Source of the DNA: Pseudomonadota bacterium
GTDB lineage: Bacteria; Pseudomonadota; Alphaproteobacteria; Rhizobiales; Beijerinckiaceae
Direction of reading: 5' to 3'
Assembly (NCBI GenBank): GCA_021781815.1
Contig: JAJXWB010000017.1
Location: 16,793-80,792 of the forward strand
DNA: 64,000 nt
This document shows, piece after piece, positions 26,478-35,309 of this stretch. Under the pieces are notes generated by a model. It had not been told where the DNA came from and searched no databases. It saw nothing but the letters and a program-made list of their open reading frames with translations. Position 1 is the stretch's first letter. Each line of letters starts with the position of its first letter. The position numbers were made by a program, and so were the translations under genes.

Positions 26478-27241
26478 GCCGCCCCCTCGGCGCGCACGCC
26501 CGCAAGCGCGGCAAAAGCGCCGCCGATGTCCGACGCGCCAGCGCGTGCGACTACATCGGCGATGGCGCCGGAAACAAGAATCCGACCTTCATGCAATATC
26601 ACGACGTCGTCGCCGGTCTGCGCCTCGTCGATCAGGTGCGTCGTCCACAGCACGCCGAGACCTTCATTTCGCGCCAGCGCGCGCACATGCGCGAGAATGT
26701 CGGCGCGCGCCCGGATGTCGAGCCCGACCGTCGCCTCGTCCAGCAGCAGCAGCCGCGGACCATGCACGAGCGCGCGCGCGATCTCGACCCGGCGCATCTG
26801 TCCGCCTGAAAGATCGCGCGCCTTGTCTGACGCGCGATCCGACATGGCGACCCGCTGGAGCGCCGCCGCGCCCCGCCGCTGCGCCTCGGCCGGGCCGATG
26901 CCATGCAAAGCCGCGTGATAGACCAGGTTCTGCATGACCGAGAGATCGAGATCGAGAGTGCGCGCCTGAAATACGACGCCGAGCCGCCGCAACGCCTCGC
27001 GGGGCTCGCGCGCCACATCGAAACCGAAGATGGAAATGCGCCCGCGCCGCGCGGCGAACAGCCGCGTGACCAGCGAGAACAGCGTGCTTTTGCCGGCGCC
27101 GTTCAGTCCCAGCAGAACGGTGAAGCTGCCGGGCGCGACGGAAAAGCTTACGTCGTCCAGCGCCTTTCGCGCGCCATAGGAATGGCTGAGGCCGACGACT
27201 TCAAGCGCGGGCGCGACGACATCCCTCGCAGCCCCGGTCAT
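26474..27241 (-). CDS. ABC ATP-binding protein, PQQ-dependent alcohol dehydrogenase system type
   Basis: This 255-residue ATPase partners with the ABC-2 permease downstream. Walker A is GLNGAGKSTLFSLV, the Q-loop LGVVFQARTLDLDLSV, the signature LSGGQMRRVEIARAL, Walker B LLLLDEATVGLD, and the switch His is in LWTTHLIDEA. The wording of the Q-loop (FQARTLDLDLSVMQNL) is characteristic of the PQQ-associated subfamily. The ATG at 27241 overlaps the propeller gene stop by 4 bases; the longer frame covers that gene and is rejected. Confidence 0.88.
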   Translation of the reverse strand: MTGAARDVVAPALEVVGLSHSYGARKALDDVSFSVAPGSFTVLLGLNGAGKSTLFSLVTRLFAARRGRISIFGFDVAREPREALRRLGVVFQARTLDLDLSVMQNLVYHAALHGIGPAEAQRRGAAALQRVAMSDRASDKARDLSGGQMRRVEIARALVHGPRLLLLDEATVGLDIRARADILAHVRALARNEGLGVLWTTHLIDEAQTGDDVVILHEGRILVSGAIADVVARAGASDIGGAFAALAGVRAEGAA

Positions 27242-28221
27242 TGTGGCGCCACCGCGACGCCCCAGGGCGATGATCCGACCGGAATCGATTTCAGCACCTT
27301 GCGCGCTGCGACGTCGATCACGGACACATCGTTGGTCAGGCCATTGACGGCCAGCAGATACCTGTCGTCGGGAGTCAGCGCCAGTTGCCACACGCGCTGG
27401 CCGACCAGAAGATACTTTTCAATTCGCTTCGTCGCCACGTCGATCACTGCGACGCGATTGGCCGGTCCGAGCGCGACGAAAGCCGTCTTGCCGTCGTTTG
27501 TCATGCGAATGCCGACCGGCTGCGTCTGTTCCTTCGCAAGACCGGGGACGTCGAAGGAAATCTTGCCTGTCACGCTGCGCCGGATCGGATCGACGATGCT
27601 GATGACGCCGCCAACCTCCGACGACACCCACAGTTCCGAACCGTCGGGGGTGAACTGCGCGTAGCGCGGGCGGGGCGCAACCAGCACGTTGGCGACAGTC
27701 TTCTCCGCCACCGGGTCGATGAAATGCGCCATGTTCGTCGTTTCGGACGTGCTGACGACGATCTTGCCGTCGGGTGAGACGGCGACGCCTTCCGGCTCCA
27801 CGCCGACGCGAATTCGGCCGAGCGGTTTGCGTGTCAGCGTATCGATCACGGTGACGAGATTGTCGTCCTCGTTGGCGACGTAGAGTCGGGCGCCATCTGG
27901 ACTGAGCGCAAGCTGTTCGGGATCTGGCGAAGCGATCCTGCCGGTCAATTGCAGGCTCTTCGCATCGTAGATCTGGATGGCGTTATCGTCGCCGACGCAG
28001 ACATAGAGCTGGGATCCATCGCGGCTGACCGCTATCCCGCGCGGGCGCTTGCCCACGGCGAAGGTTCTGGTCGCTTCAAGCCTGTCCGTGTCGAGCGCCG
28101 TGACCGAATTGCCTTTTTCGTTCGTGATGAAAGCGGTGAAAGCCAACGCCGGCCAAGTTGCGCTGGCCAGCCCGACTGTGATCGCCGCAATTGAAGCTCG
28201 CCTGATCATTGCAGTTTGCAT
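27238..28221 (-). CDS. periplasmic YVTN beta-propeller protein, PQQ-catabolism associated
   Basis: This 327-residue exported protein has a signal peptide (residues 6-27) and about seven YVTN-type repeats, each with a DG..LYV or DG..V.V core, for example SRDGSQLYVCVGDDN and SPDGARLYVANEDDN. It corresponds to the PQQ-dependent-catabolism-associated beta-propeller family found next to PQQ alcohol dehydrogenases. Its molecular role is not settled; a metal, cofactor or protein-handling role in the periplasm is likely. A GGAG site supports the ATG at 28221; an ATG at 28209 would give a 4-base overlap with the preceding gene and is the alternative start. Confidence 0.88.
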   Translation of the reverse strand: MQTAMIRRASIAAITVGLASATWPALAFTAFITNEKGNSVTALDTDRLEATRTFAVGKRPRGIAVSRDGSQLYVCVGDDNAIQIYDAKSLQLTGRIASPDPEQLALSPDGARLYVANEDDNLVTVIDTLTRKPLGRIRVGVEPEGVAVSPDGKIVVSTSETTNMAHFIDPVAEKTVANVLVAPRPRYAQFTPDGSELWVSSEVGGVISIVDPIRRSVTGKISFDVPGLAKEQTQPVGIRMTNDGKTAFVALGPANRVAVIDVATKRIEKYLLVGQRVWQLALTPDDRYLLAVNGLTNDVSVIDVAARKVLKSIPVGSSPWGVAVAPQ

Positions 28222-29396
28222 TTCGTCTCCGGCCTGTCCTTGCCGAGCGTGTCGAGCGTCGAGGTCTGGTGCAGAAATCCCTCCTGCGGCGAGACCGAGA
28301 CGATGGTTCGGCCGTCTGCAAGAAGGATCGGCTGCCGCAATTGCAGGTTCCAGGGTCGCACCGTCAGCTTTTGCCCCTTGAATGCTGCGATCTCGAAATC
28401 ACCGCTCGCCATATAGTCCGCAATCGCTTTTGAATCGGCGCTGCGCGTGCGTGTCGCCGCTTCGCCGAACATGCGCATCGCCATCCACGCCTGCGCGTCG
28501 CGCGCGCGCAGCGGGCGCTTGAATATCCGTTCGAACCTGTTCTGCAATTGCGTCGCCCCCCATTGCTCATGCGCAGGATCCCAGCTTGTCGGAACAAGCC
28601 CGGCTGAGCCAACCACAGGCCGCGCATCCCATGTCCGATAGGGCAGATAGCCTGCGAACACTTCGCTTTCGTCGGCGGCGACGAGAACGTCATAGGTCGG
28701 CGCGTTCTGCGTCAGCACGGGAATCAGACGCTGCGTCTGCGCGACGCCCGTGTCCGACCGCCGGCCGCCGCCGGTATCCGTAAAGACCCGCTCGTCCACG
28801 ATCTTCGCGCCGAACTTTGCGGCGCTGTTGCGATAGGCCTGTGCAAGCGCCTCGTCCTCTGGATGCGATCCCTTGACGAGCAGCCAGCGCCGCCACTGCT
28901 TCCATACGAGATATTGCGCGAGCCCATCGGCGAGCATGGAGCGCGCCGGCGCCGCGTGAAAGGCGTTGGCGCGGCAATTCTGTTCACGCAGGCTGTCATC
29001 CGTCGCGCCCGAATTGATGAACACCATGTCGCGCGGCCGGCCGGCGTCCACGGCTTCGAGAAATCGATCGGCTGGCAGGTCGACGATGACGAGCCGGACC
29101 CCGCTGTCGGCGAGCCTTGCGACGGCCGTTCTGACATCGTCGTCGGCGCCGATCTTAGCGTCGATCGTCTTGAACGTCTGGTTGGTGAACTCGCCGGTCG
29201 TGTTGTTGTCTCCGGCGCCGAGTTCCGCGCCGGCGAGCGTCTCGTCCTCGGCCGGAACATCGAGGATCGAGATCGTCTCCCGCACGTGCGGTTGACGGAG
29301 AACGCCGATACTGATGGTCAGAGGCTCGTCCGCGCGTGCGCATATTGGCGCAGACAGCGTCAGCAAAGCGCCGACCAGCAGCGGAACGATCTTCAT
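28206..29396 (-). CDS. periplasmic branched-chain-type binding protein, PQQ system associated
   Basis: This 396-residue exported protein has a signal peptide (MKIVPLLVGALLTLSAPICA) and a periplasmic-binding-protein type I fold resembling amino-acid receptor proteins. It matches the subfamily encoded with PQQ-dependent alcohol dehydrogenase ABC systems (TIGR03863 type) and resembles the binding component of lanthanide-utilisation (lut) clusters. The ligand is unknown. The ATG at 29396 is chosen at the signal peptide; the upstream frame contains a degenerate intergenic repeat. Its 3' end overlaps the propeller gene by 16 bases. Confidence 0.85.
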   Translation of the reverse strand: MKIVPLLVGALLTLSAPICARADEPLTISIGVLRQPHVRETISILDVPAEDETLAGAELGAGDNNTTGEFTNQTFKTIDAKIGADDDVRTAVARLADSGVRLVIVDLPADRFLEAVDAGRPRDMVFINSGATDDSLREQNCRANAFHAAPARSMLADGLAQYLVWKQWRRWLLVKGSHPEDEALAQAYRNSAAKFGAKIVDERVFTDTGGGRRSDTGVAQTQRLIPVLTQNAPTYDVLVAADESEVFAGYLPYRTWDARPVVGSAGLVPTSWDPAHEQWGATQLQNRFERIFKRPLRARDAQAWMAMRMFGEAATRTRSADSKAIADYMASGDFEIAAFKGQKLTVRPWNLQLRQPILLADGRTIVSVSPQEGFLHQTSTLDTLGKDRPETKCKLQ

Positions 29397-29521
29397 TGCG
29401 CCTCCCACGGCGAGGGTGGCCTGCCTGAGGCGGGGGATCAAGCGGCAGCGTCGCAAGATCGGCGTCGTCGCCGGCGATCCGTCTCGGCCGTCAGCGGCCT
29501 GCGGCGGCGCAGCCCGGCGCC

Positions 29522-29547
29522 GATGGCCAGGACAAGCTCGGGCGTGG
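29522..29547. repeat. dispersed palindromic intergenic repeat, copy 2
   Basis: GATGGCCAGGACAAGCTCGG followed by GCGTGG is a degenerate, inverted relative of the element at 20945-20976 (about 21 of 28 positions agree by eye). It lies in the 175-base gap between the binding-protein gene and the TonB-dependent receptor gene. Confidence 0.4.
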
Positions 29548-29571
29548 CGGCGATTTGAATGCGCCGCGCAA

Positions 29572-31854
29572 TCAGAACGCATATTTCGCCCCGACATAGG
29601 CGCCGAGCGGCGGCGCGACCGAGACCGAACGCGGATTCGTGAACGACGCGAAAGCGATCTGTGTCGTGTTGAACAGCGTCCCGAACGTCATCGCGCGCGC
29701 ATCGAGTGCGTTTTCGATCAGGCCGTAGATCTGGAAATCCTTCGTCGCCTGCCAGGATGTGCGCAAATTGACCAGCGCATAGGATGGCAATTGCCCGAGC
29801 AAATTGATTTCGTCGCCGCGAAGGTAGGAGCCGGACGTGTAAACGATGTCGCCGCCAATCTTCCATTGCGGCGTGATCGAGTAATCCACGCCCGCCTTGA
29901 TGCGGTGTCGGGGCACGGAGGCGAGATGGGCGCCGGGCGTGACCATGATGGAGGACGCGCCGAGCGCCATCGCCAGCGGATTGTTCGGCGAACCGAGCAG
30001 GATCGTGTCGCGGAACGTCGCGTCAGTCAGTGTGTAGTTCAGATAGGCCGATAACGTCTCGTCCCTGTAGGACAGGCTGGTCTCCACGCCTTGTCGGCGC
30101 GTGTGCCCGGCGTTGACGAAATAGCCGAGGCCGGTGATCGCGCTCGGCACGTTCATGATGTCGTTGGAATCGAGCGTCCGATAGACGCCGGCCGACCATT
30201 CGAATTTTCCGGACGCGAAATCCGGCAACGCGAAGCCGCCGCGCGCGCCGGCTTCGATCGTGCGCGACACCACCTGTTTCAGCGGCGGGTCGGACACGAG
30301 GAAATTGTCGATCATGCAGGGGCGGGCGGGGTCGGCGCAGCCGAGTTCGAGCGGCGTCGGCGCGCGGTTGGCCTCGGCGTAATTGGCGTAAAGCGACATG
30401 TCCGGGGTCAGTTTGAACGTCGCGCCCGCCGTCGGATTGAAGCGCGCATAGGTTCCACCGCCGTTGAGCGCCGTGGTGAACTGGTCGTAGAGCGCGATCT
30501 TCGCGAGATTGTAGCGACCGCCGACCGTGACAGTCAGACGGTCCGTCGCATCCAGGGCGTCGAGCGCATAGGCGCCCAGATAATTGTTGTTCGCCCTCAC
30601 GGAAACCGGCTGCACGTCATTGGCCGGCTGGTTGACAATGAACCCAAGTCCGGCGACGACGAGATTTGGCTGGATGGCTCCTATCTGTTCGTTCGCATGA
30701 AAATCTGTCCAGCCGCGGTCATAGCTCAGCCCCAATGTGAGGCGGTTGCCCAGGCCGAGGATCTGGTCGGTATTTGTCGCCTGCGCGCTGCCGCCTGCGG
30801 TGCGCGAGCGCGTCCATGTGCGGTCGATCACGCCGTAGGGCGCCCCTGGCAGAAAATCCGGAATGCTGGTCGCGGTTCCATTCGCGTCGCACAGCGTCGC
30901 CGCGCCGCAGGACGTGAAGTCTGTCGTGTTGCCATCGACATGCGCCTGGTCGAAGGCGCGATAATAGACATTCGCTTTCGCCTTCCATGTGTCGGAAACA
31001 TCGAAGGCGCCGTTGAGCGCGACTTGCGCGAGCGTATTCTTTGTCGTCTGCGGCGTCGTATAGACCGCGCGCGGATCGAGGACGAGGAGGTCCATCGGCG
31101 CGGGACCGGTGGCGCCGAACATATTCGAGGCCAGTCCGAGCGTCCCGTGAAATTCTGCGCGGTCGCCGCGGTAGCCGATGTCGCCGTACAGACGTCGCAC
31201 CGTTGATGTCGAAAAATATCGGGCGCCGTTGTCGCCAATGCCTTCGAGCGCGAGATAGGACGCCCAGGGGCCGCTCAGCACACCGTATTGCGCCGAGCCC
31301 TGCCGCCGCATGCGACTTCCGAACCGCGCGTCCGCCTCGAAACCCTGCCAGCCGAATCCGTTCTTCATGTCGAGCGAGACGGCGCCGCCGAGCGCGTTGA
31401 GGCCGAAGATCGGATTGGCGCCGAGGATCGTCGTCCGGTCGATTGCGATCGAGGGAATGAGATCCCAGTTGACGACATCGCCCCACGCTTCATTGATGCG
31501 CACGCCATTCTGGTAGACGGCGACGCCCTGCGGCGTTCCGGCGACGGGCGAAGCGGAGAAGCCTCTGTAATCGAGCTGCGGCTGAAGCGGATTGCCGGCG
31601 ACGTCGACGATGGCGACGCCCGGCGCGCGCCGCGCCAGCGCCAGCGCCAGATCGGGCTGGCGCGTTTCGGCGATCTCACGGGAATCGATAGTGTGAACGG
31701 CAGCCGGAACCTTGGCGCGTTCGGCGCCTGTGTCTGGCGCGGCCAGCGGCGAGGTCGCGATCACCTCGATTTCCTCGAGGCGCTCGACCTTCTGCGCCAT
31801 CGCAAGCGATGGCGACAGCGCGGCGGTTGTCGCCAGGATCAGAATCCGCCGCAT
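29572..31854 (-). CDS. TonB-dependent outer-membrane receptor
   Basis: This 760-residue outer-membrane receptor imports a scarce ligand using TonB energy. A signal peptide (residues 1-21, ending SLAMA) is followed by the TonB box region (LEEIEVIATSPL), a plug domain (about residues 45-165, with VPAAVHTIDSREI and NPIFGLNALGGAVSLDMKNG), and a 22-strand barrel ending in the terminal Phe typical of outer-membrane barrels. There is no N-terminal signalling domain. In context (PQQ ABC set, pqq operon, tonB) a lanthanide-chelate receptor like LutH is a plausible role, but the ligand could equally be PQQ itself or iron. Divergent from tonB. Confidence 0.9.
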   Translation of the reverse strand: MRRILILATTAALSPSLAMAQKVERLEEIEVIATSPLAAPDTGAERAKVPAAVHTIDSREIAETRQPDLALALARRAPGVAIVDVAGNPLQPQLDYRGFSASPVAGTPQGVAVYQNGVRINEAWGDVVNWDLIPSIAIDRTTILGANPIFGLNALGGAVSLDMKNGFGWQGFEADARFGSRMRRQGSAQYGVLSGPWASYLALEGIGDNGARYFSTSTVRRLYGDIGYRGDRAEFHGTLGLASNMFGATGPAPMDLLVLDPRAVYTTPQTTKNTLAQVALNGAFDVSDTWKAKANVYYRAFDQAHVDGNTTDFTSCGAATLCDANGTATSIPDFLPGAPYGVIDRTWTRSRTAGGSAQATNTDQILGLGNRLTLGLSYDRGWTDFHANEQIGAIQPNLVVAGLGFIVNQPANDVQPVSVRANNNYLGAYALDALDATDRLTVTVGGRYNLAKIALYDQFTTALNGGGTYARFNPTAGATFKLTPDMSLYANYAEANRAPTPLELGCADPARPCMIDNFLVSDPPLKQVVSRTIEAGARGGFALPDFASGKFEWSAGVYRTLDSNDIMNVPSAITGLGYFVNAGHTRRQGVETSLSYRDETLSAYLNYTLTDATFRDTILLGSPNNPLAMALGASSIMVTPGAHLASVPRHRIKAGVDYSITPQWKIGGDIVYTSGSYLRGDEINLLGQLPSYALVNLRTSWQATKDFQIYGLIENALDARAMTFGTLFNTTQIAFASFTNPRSVSVAPPLGAYVGAKYAF

Positions 31855-31906
31855 ACGCTTTCCGTCTCCCGCCCGTCGCTTCGTAATTCTTGTTGGCTGC
31901 CGCCCG

Positions 31907-31918
31907 TCGTCATGACGA
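31907..31918. promoter_or_regulatory. 12-base palindrome between TonB receptor and tonB
   Basis: TCGTCATGACGA is a perfect 12-base palindrome 53 bases upstream of the receptor start, in the roughly 310-base gap separating the receptor from the divergent tonB gene. It is a candidate operator for shared control. No clear Fur box or promoter pair could be fixed in this gap. Confidence 0.3.
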
Positions 31919-31943
31919 TGGCGACAGCGCTAGGCTGACGATC

Positions 31944-32168
31944 ATGTCGCCCGCGTCAATCCGCAAACAGTACAAGGCCGCAATGCCGATCGCGAGCAAT
32001 TGCTCGATTGACCCGCCACGCGCAGACGATGAAAATCCGGACCGGGAGGAAAAAAAGAAAATGCCCGCCCTTGTCGTCGGCGATCGGAGGATCGTTGCGC
32101 GCGACCGTCATGCAATGTCGGCGGACGCCGGTTACGCGCGCGCGGCTGCGGGGGAGGCGCCCGCATGA
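31944..32168 (+). CDS. possible small protein upstream of tonB
   Basis: An ATG at 31944 opens a 74-residue frame starting MSPASIRKQYKAAMP, rich in charged residues (DDENPDREEKKK in the middle), and ending with a stop that overlaps the tonB start by 4 bases. That coupling is the only positive evidence. The sequence does not match HemP or any family I recognise, and the C-terminal half is Ala/Arg-rich as random GC-rich DNA would be. No clear ribosome-binding site is seen. Confidence 0.25.
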   Translation: MSPASIRKQYKAAMPIASNCSIDPPRADDENPDREEKKKMPALVVGDRRIVARDRHAMSADAGYARAAAGEAPA

Positions 32169-33142
32169 GCCGGCGCGTGACCGCGAACACCTGTCGGGAT
32201 TGGCCCGACGAACGTCGGGACAGCGCGCCCTGCATCACGCCCCCGGCCTGGTTTGCCGCCGCCGCCGAGCCGGCCGCCAACCCGGCGGCGGACGCGGTCG
32301 CTGCGGCTGTGCGTCCGGGCGATTTCGGCGGATCCGCGCCGGTCGCCGCACGGACCGTCGCGTGGCCGGGCGCGCGGGTCAAGGCGCTGGCGGTTGCGCT
32401 CATGGTGCATGGCGCACTGGTTTCGGGCGCGCTGGCCTGGCGGCAAACGGCTTACTCGGCCGATGCGGTCGAGGAGATTCCTGTCGAGGTCGTCGTGGAG
32501 GCGCAACCTTCGGCCGTCGATCCGGCGCCAGCGGCGACCGCAGGCGCGAGCGCGCTGCAACCGCCGCCGGCCGAAGCGCCGCCTGAACTACCTCAAGCCG
32601 AGACATTCGCGCCGGCTTCCTCGATCATGGCCGCGCCGGTCGACAAGATGGCCGAAAGCGAGGCTGTCCGGGATCTCGCCAGGGAGGCCGACCGCCGGAA
32701 GCAGGAGGGCTTCGCGCAGCGGCAGGCGGAGAAGCGCGCACAGAAAAACACCGTGGCCGAGCATGCGCGCCGCGAACAAGCCCGCCGCGCCGCCGAGCAG
32801 CAGCAGGAAAAGCGGCTGCGCGTCGCCAGCATCGCGACAGCTTCGCACGCCGCACGCGATGCGACGCGCGACGCCTTCGATGCGGCGTCCTACGCGGCGA
32901 TCGTCAAGCGCGGCGTCGCGGCGGCCGTCGCGCGCGCCTGCCCGTCGGGCGGCGGCGGTCGCGTCCTGGTGTCGCTCGTGATCGGAGCGACCGGCCATGT
33001 CGCAAGCGCGTCGCTGACTGGCCCGAGCGGGAATGGCGCGTTCGATGCGGCAGCCGTCGCCGCCGTGCGCCGCGCCGGTCCGTTTCCGGCGCCGGCCGGC
33101 CGTTCAGCCGTGAGCGTGCCGGTCGCAGTGACGTGCAGGTGA
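32165..33142 (+). CDS. tonB: TonB family energy transducer
   Basis: TonB couples the proton motive force, via ExbB-ExbD, to outer-membrane receptors. This 325-residue protein has an unusually long N-terminal cytoplasmic part (about 65 residues), one transmembrane helix (about residues 70-90, VKALAVALMVHGALVSGALAW), a Pro/Ala-rich and then Arg/Glu-rich periplasmic spacer (residues 110-230) likely to be coiled coil, and a C-terminal TonB domain (residues 240-325, GGRVLVSLVIGATGHVASAS). A Cys near 260 and the penultimate Cys could form a disulfide. exbBD are not in the window. It is probably dedicated to the neighbouring receptor. Confidence 0.85.
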   Translation: MSRRVTANTCRDWPDERRDSAPCITPPAWFAAAAEPAANPAADAVAAAVRPGDFGGSAPVAARTVAWPGARVKALAVALMVHGALVSGALAWRQTAYSADAVEEIPVEVVVEAQPSAVDPAPAATAGASALQPPPAEAPPELPQAETFAPASSIMAAPVDKMAESEAVRDLAREADRRKQEGFAQRQAEKRAQKNTVAEHARREQARRAAEQQQEKRLRVASIATASHAARDATRDAFDAASYAAIVKRGVAAAVARACPSGGGGRVLVSLVIGATGHVASASLTGPSGNGAFDAAAVAAVRRAGPFPAPAGRSAVSVPVAVTCR

Positions 33143-33184
33143 CGTGCTGGCGCGGCAGAGCGGCGCCCCTGGTCTCGCCATCCC

Positions 33185-34288
33185 TCAGGCCTTCGTCTTC
33201 ATGCGTCGATAAACGTAGTCCGGCGCGACGTCGGGCGCCTGCTGCGCTGCGATCTCCTGCGCGATCGCGTGGTCTGGCGACAGATGGCAGATTGGATCGG
33301 CGTTGCGCGCGTCGCCGGTGAGCGCCAGCGCCTGACACCGGCAGCCGCCGAAATCGATCTCGCGCCTGTCGCAGGAGCGGCAGGGTTCTTTCATCCATTC
33401 CGTGCCGCGGAAGATGTTGAACGCCGGCGAGTCGTACCAGGCCTCTGCGAGCGAATGCTCCATCACGCTCCAGAATTCGAGTCCCGGAATCATCGCCGCC
33501 GCATGGCACGGCAGGATCCTGCCTGATGGCGTCACGTTTAGCGTGCGCCGGCCCCAGCCGTTCATGCAGGCCTTGGGGAAACGCGCGTGATAATCCGGAA
33601 CGACGTGGTCGATCACGATCCGGCCTTCGTGCTTCTTGCGCAGCGCCTCGACCTCGGCGACGGCGGTTTCGGTCTCCTCCCGCGAAGGCATCAGCGCGGC
33701 GCGATTGACCATCGCCCAGCCGTAATACTGCGTGTGCGCGACTTCGATGCGTCGCGCGCCCAGTAGCACAGCCAATTCCACCATCCGACCGGCGCGTGAA
33801 ACATTGGCGCGATGCATCACGGCGTTGACTGTCAGCGGCAGGCCTGCAGCGGTTGTCCAGGCCGCCACCTCGCGCTTGCGGGCGAATGCGCCTTCATAGC
33901 CGGCGATGCGGTCGGCCGAGGTCGCCTCCGCGTCCTGGATCGAGAGCTGGATGTGATCGAGACCGGCCGCAACCAACGCCTCGAACAGGTCGCGCGTCAG
34001 GCCGACGCCGGAGGTGATCAGGTTCGAGTAAAGGCCGGCTTCCGCGCAATGCGCCGTTAATTCGACGATGTCGCGCCTTACGCAAGGCTCGCCGCCGGAA
34101 AGATGAACATGCAGCACGCCGGCGGCGGCCGCCTCGGACAGTACGCGCTTCCATGTCGCCGTGTCGAGTTCGCCCGCGGCCTTCTCCAGCTCGATAGGGT
34201 TGGAGCAATAGGGGCAGCCGAGCGGACAGCGATGCGTCAATTCGGCCAGCATGCCAGCCGGCGCGGCGATCTTGTCGCGCACGGTCAC
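33185..34288 (-). CDS. pqqE: PQQ biosynthesis radical SAM enzyme PqqE
   Basis: PqqE, with its chaperone PqqD, forms the carbon-carbon bond between the conserved Glu and Tyr of the PqqA peptide, the first chemical step of PQQ synthesis. The radical-SAM cluster motif is CPLGCPYC near residue 19. The SPASM auxiliary-cluster cysteines are in [30 protein letters not shown] and ADPIC. At 367 residues the length is normal. The start is a GTG at 34288 that overlaps the pqqD stop by 4 bases. It is the last gene of pqqABCDE and converges with tonB. Confidence 0.97.
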   Translation of the reverse strand: MTVRDKIAAPAGMLAELTHRCPLGCPYCSNPIELEKAAGELDTATWKRVLSEAAAAGVLHVHLSGGEPCVRRDIVELTAHCAEAGLYSNLITSGVGLTRDLFEALVAAGLDHIQLSIQDAEATSADRIAGYEGAFARKREVAAWTTAAGLPLTVNAVMHRANVSRAGRMVELAVLLGARRIEVAHTQYYGWAMVNRAALMPSREETETAVAEVEALRKKHEGRIVIDHVVPDYHARFPKACMNGWGRRTLNVTPSGRILPCHAAAMIPGLEFWSVMEHSLAEAWYDSPAFNIFRGTEWMKEPCRSCDRREIDFGGCRCQALALTGDARNADPICHLSPDHAIAQEIAAQQAPDVAPDYVYRRMKTKA

Positions 34289-34563
34289 AGATCCACCATG
34301 CGTTTCATTGCGAGATCGTTGATCAGCATCGTCACGTCGCTTTCGATCACTCCGCGGTCCGCGCTGTAAGTCCGCGCAAGATCGTCGACGATCTCACGCA
34401 GGGTGCGGACGCCGTCGCACCGTTCGAGCACCGCGACGGCGATCGCATTGGCTTTTACGACTCGCTCCGGCGCAAGCAGCAGCCATTCCCCGCGCACCTT
34501 GTCGTGCTTCAGGCGCACGCCGCGCGGCAGATGGGGAGTGCTGTCTGCGCCGGGCGCGTTCAT
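34285..34563 (-). CDS. pqqD: PQQ biosynthesis peptide chaperone PqqD
   Basis: PqqD binds the PqqA peptide and presents it to PqqE. The 92-residue protein has the RRE-type winged-helix fold; recognisable segments are [37 protein letters not shown] and the terminal [12 protein letters not shown]. The ATG at 34563 overlaps the pqqC stop by 4 bases and gives the family-standard length; the longer frame (127 residues) runs into pqqC and is rejected. Confidence 0.95.
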   Translation of the reverse strand: MNAPGADSTPHLPRGVRLKHDKVRGEWLLLAPERVVKANAIAVAVLERCDGVRTLREIVDDLARTYSADRGVIESDVTMLINDLAMKRMVDL

Positions 34564-35309
34564 GCGGTGTGCGCCATGCCGTGCCCGGGCCGCCATGCGC
34601 CGGGCGGAATTTCTCCGTCGACATAACCGCACCAGAGGGCGTCGAGTTGCGCCCACAGCACGTCGCACTTGAAGCGAACTGCGTCGATGCAGGCGTCCTG
34701 CTCTTCACGGTTGCGGCAATGCTGCTTGATGTAGGCGAGGGCGAATTCCGAATCCTTCGGCGCCTGCGTCAGTCGCCGCTTGAAATAGGCCATGACATGA
34801 TCGTCGATGAAATCGTAGTTTTCGAGCATGCCGGCGATCCGTTCGCGATGGATCGCGGGCGCGAACAGCTCCGTCAGCGATGAGGCGACCGCGACGACGA
34901 GCGGCTCCTCGCGCACGAAGCGCACGTAGGCTTCTACGGCGAATTTCGTCGCCGGCAGCGCGCCACGGCGCGAGGTCACGTAATCGCGCGAAAATCCGAG
35001 TCCATCCGTCAGCACGAGCCAGCGTTCGATCCCGCCGGGTTCGTCGCCATATCCATCGTGATCGAGCAGTCGACGCACCCATTCGCGGCGCAGTTCGCGG
35101 TCGAAGACCCGACTCATGAAAGCCGCGTCCTTGCGCGGGACCGCTTCCTGATAGCAATACCGGTTCAATGCCCAGGCCTGCACCTGTTCGAGCGAGCACT
35201 GGCCGCTGTGGAGTCGCTTATGGAACGGATGCAGATTGTGATAGCGTTGCGCGCCGACCTCGCGGATCGCAGCTTCGAATTGATCATGGCTCAGAAGCGG
35301 CGCTGTCAT
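34560..35309 (-). CDS. pqqC: pyrroloquinoline-quinone synthase PqqC
   Basis: PqqC is a cofactorless oxidase that carries out the final ring closure and eight-electron oxidation giving PQQ. The 249-residue all-helical protein shows the conserved segments RYHNLHPFHKRLHSGQCSLE, ALNRYCYQEAVPRKDAAF and HVMAYFKRRLTQAPKDSEFA. It overlaps pqqB upstream and pqqD downstream by 4 bases each, so the operon is tightly coupled. Confidence 0.97.
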   Translation of the reverse strand: MTAPLLSHDQFEAAIREVGAQRYHNLHPFHKRLHSGQCSLEQVQAWALNRYCYQEAVPRKDAAFMSRVFDRELRREWVRRLLDHDGYGDEPGGIERWLVLTDGLGFSRDYVTSRRGALPATKFAVEAYVRFVREEPLVVAVASSLTELFAPAIHRERIAGMLENYDFIDDHVMAYFKRRLTQAPKDSEFALAYIKQHCRNREEQDACIDAVRFKCDVLWAQLDALWCGYVDGEIPPGAWRPGHGMAHTA

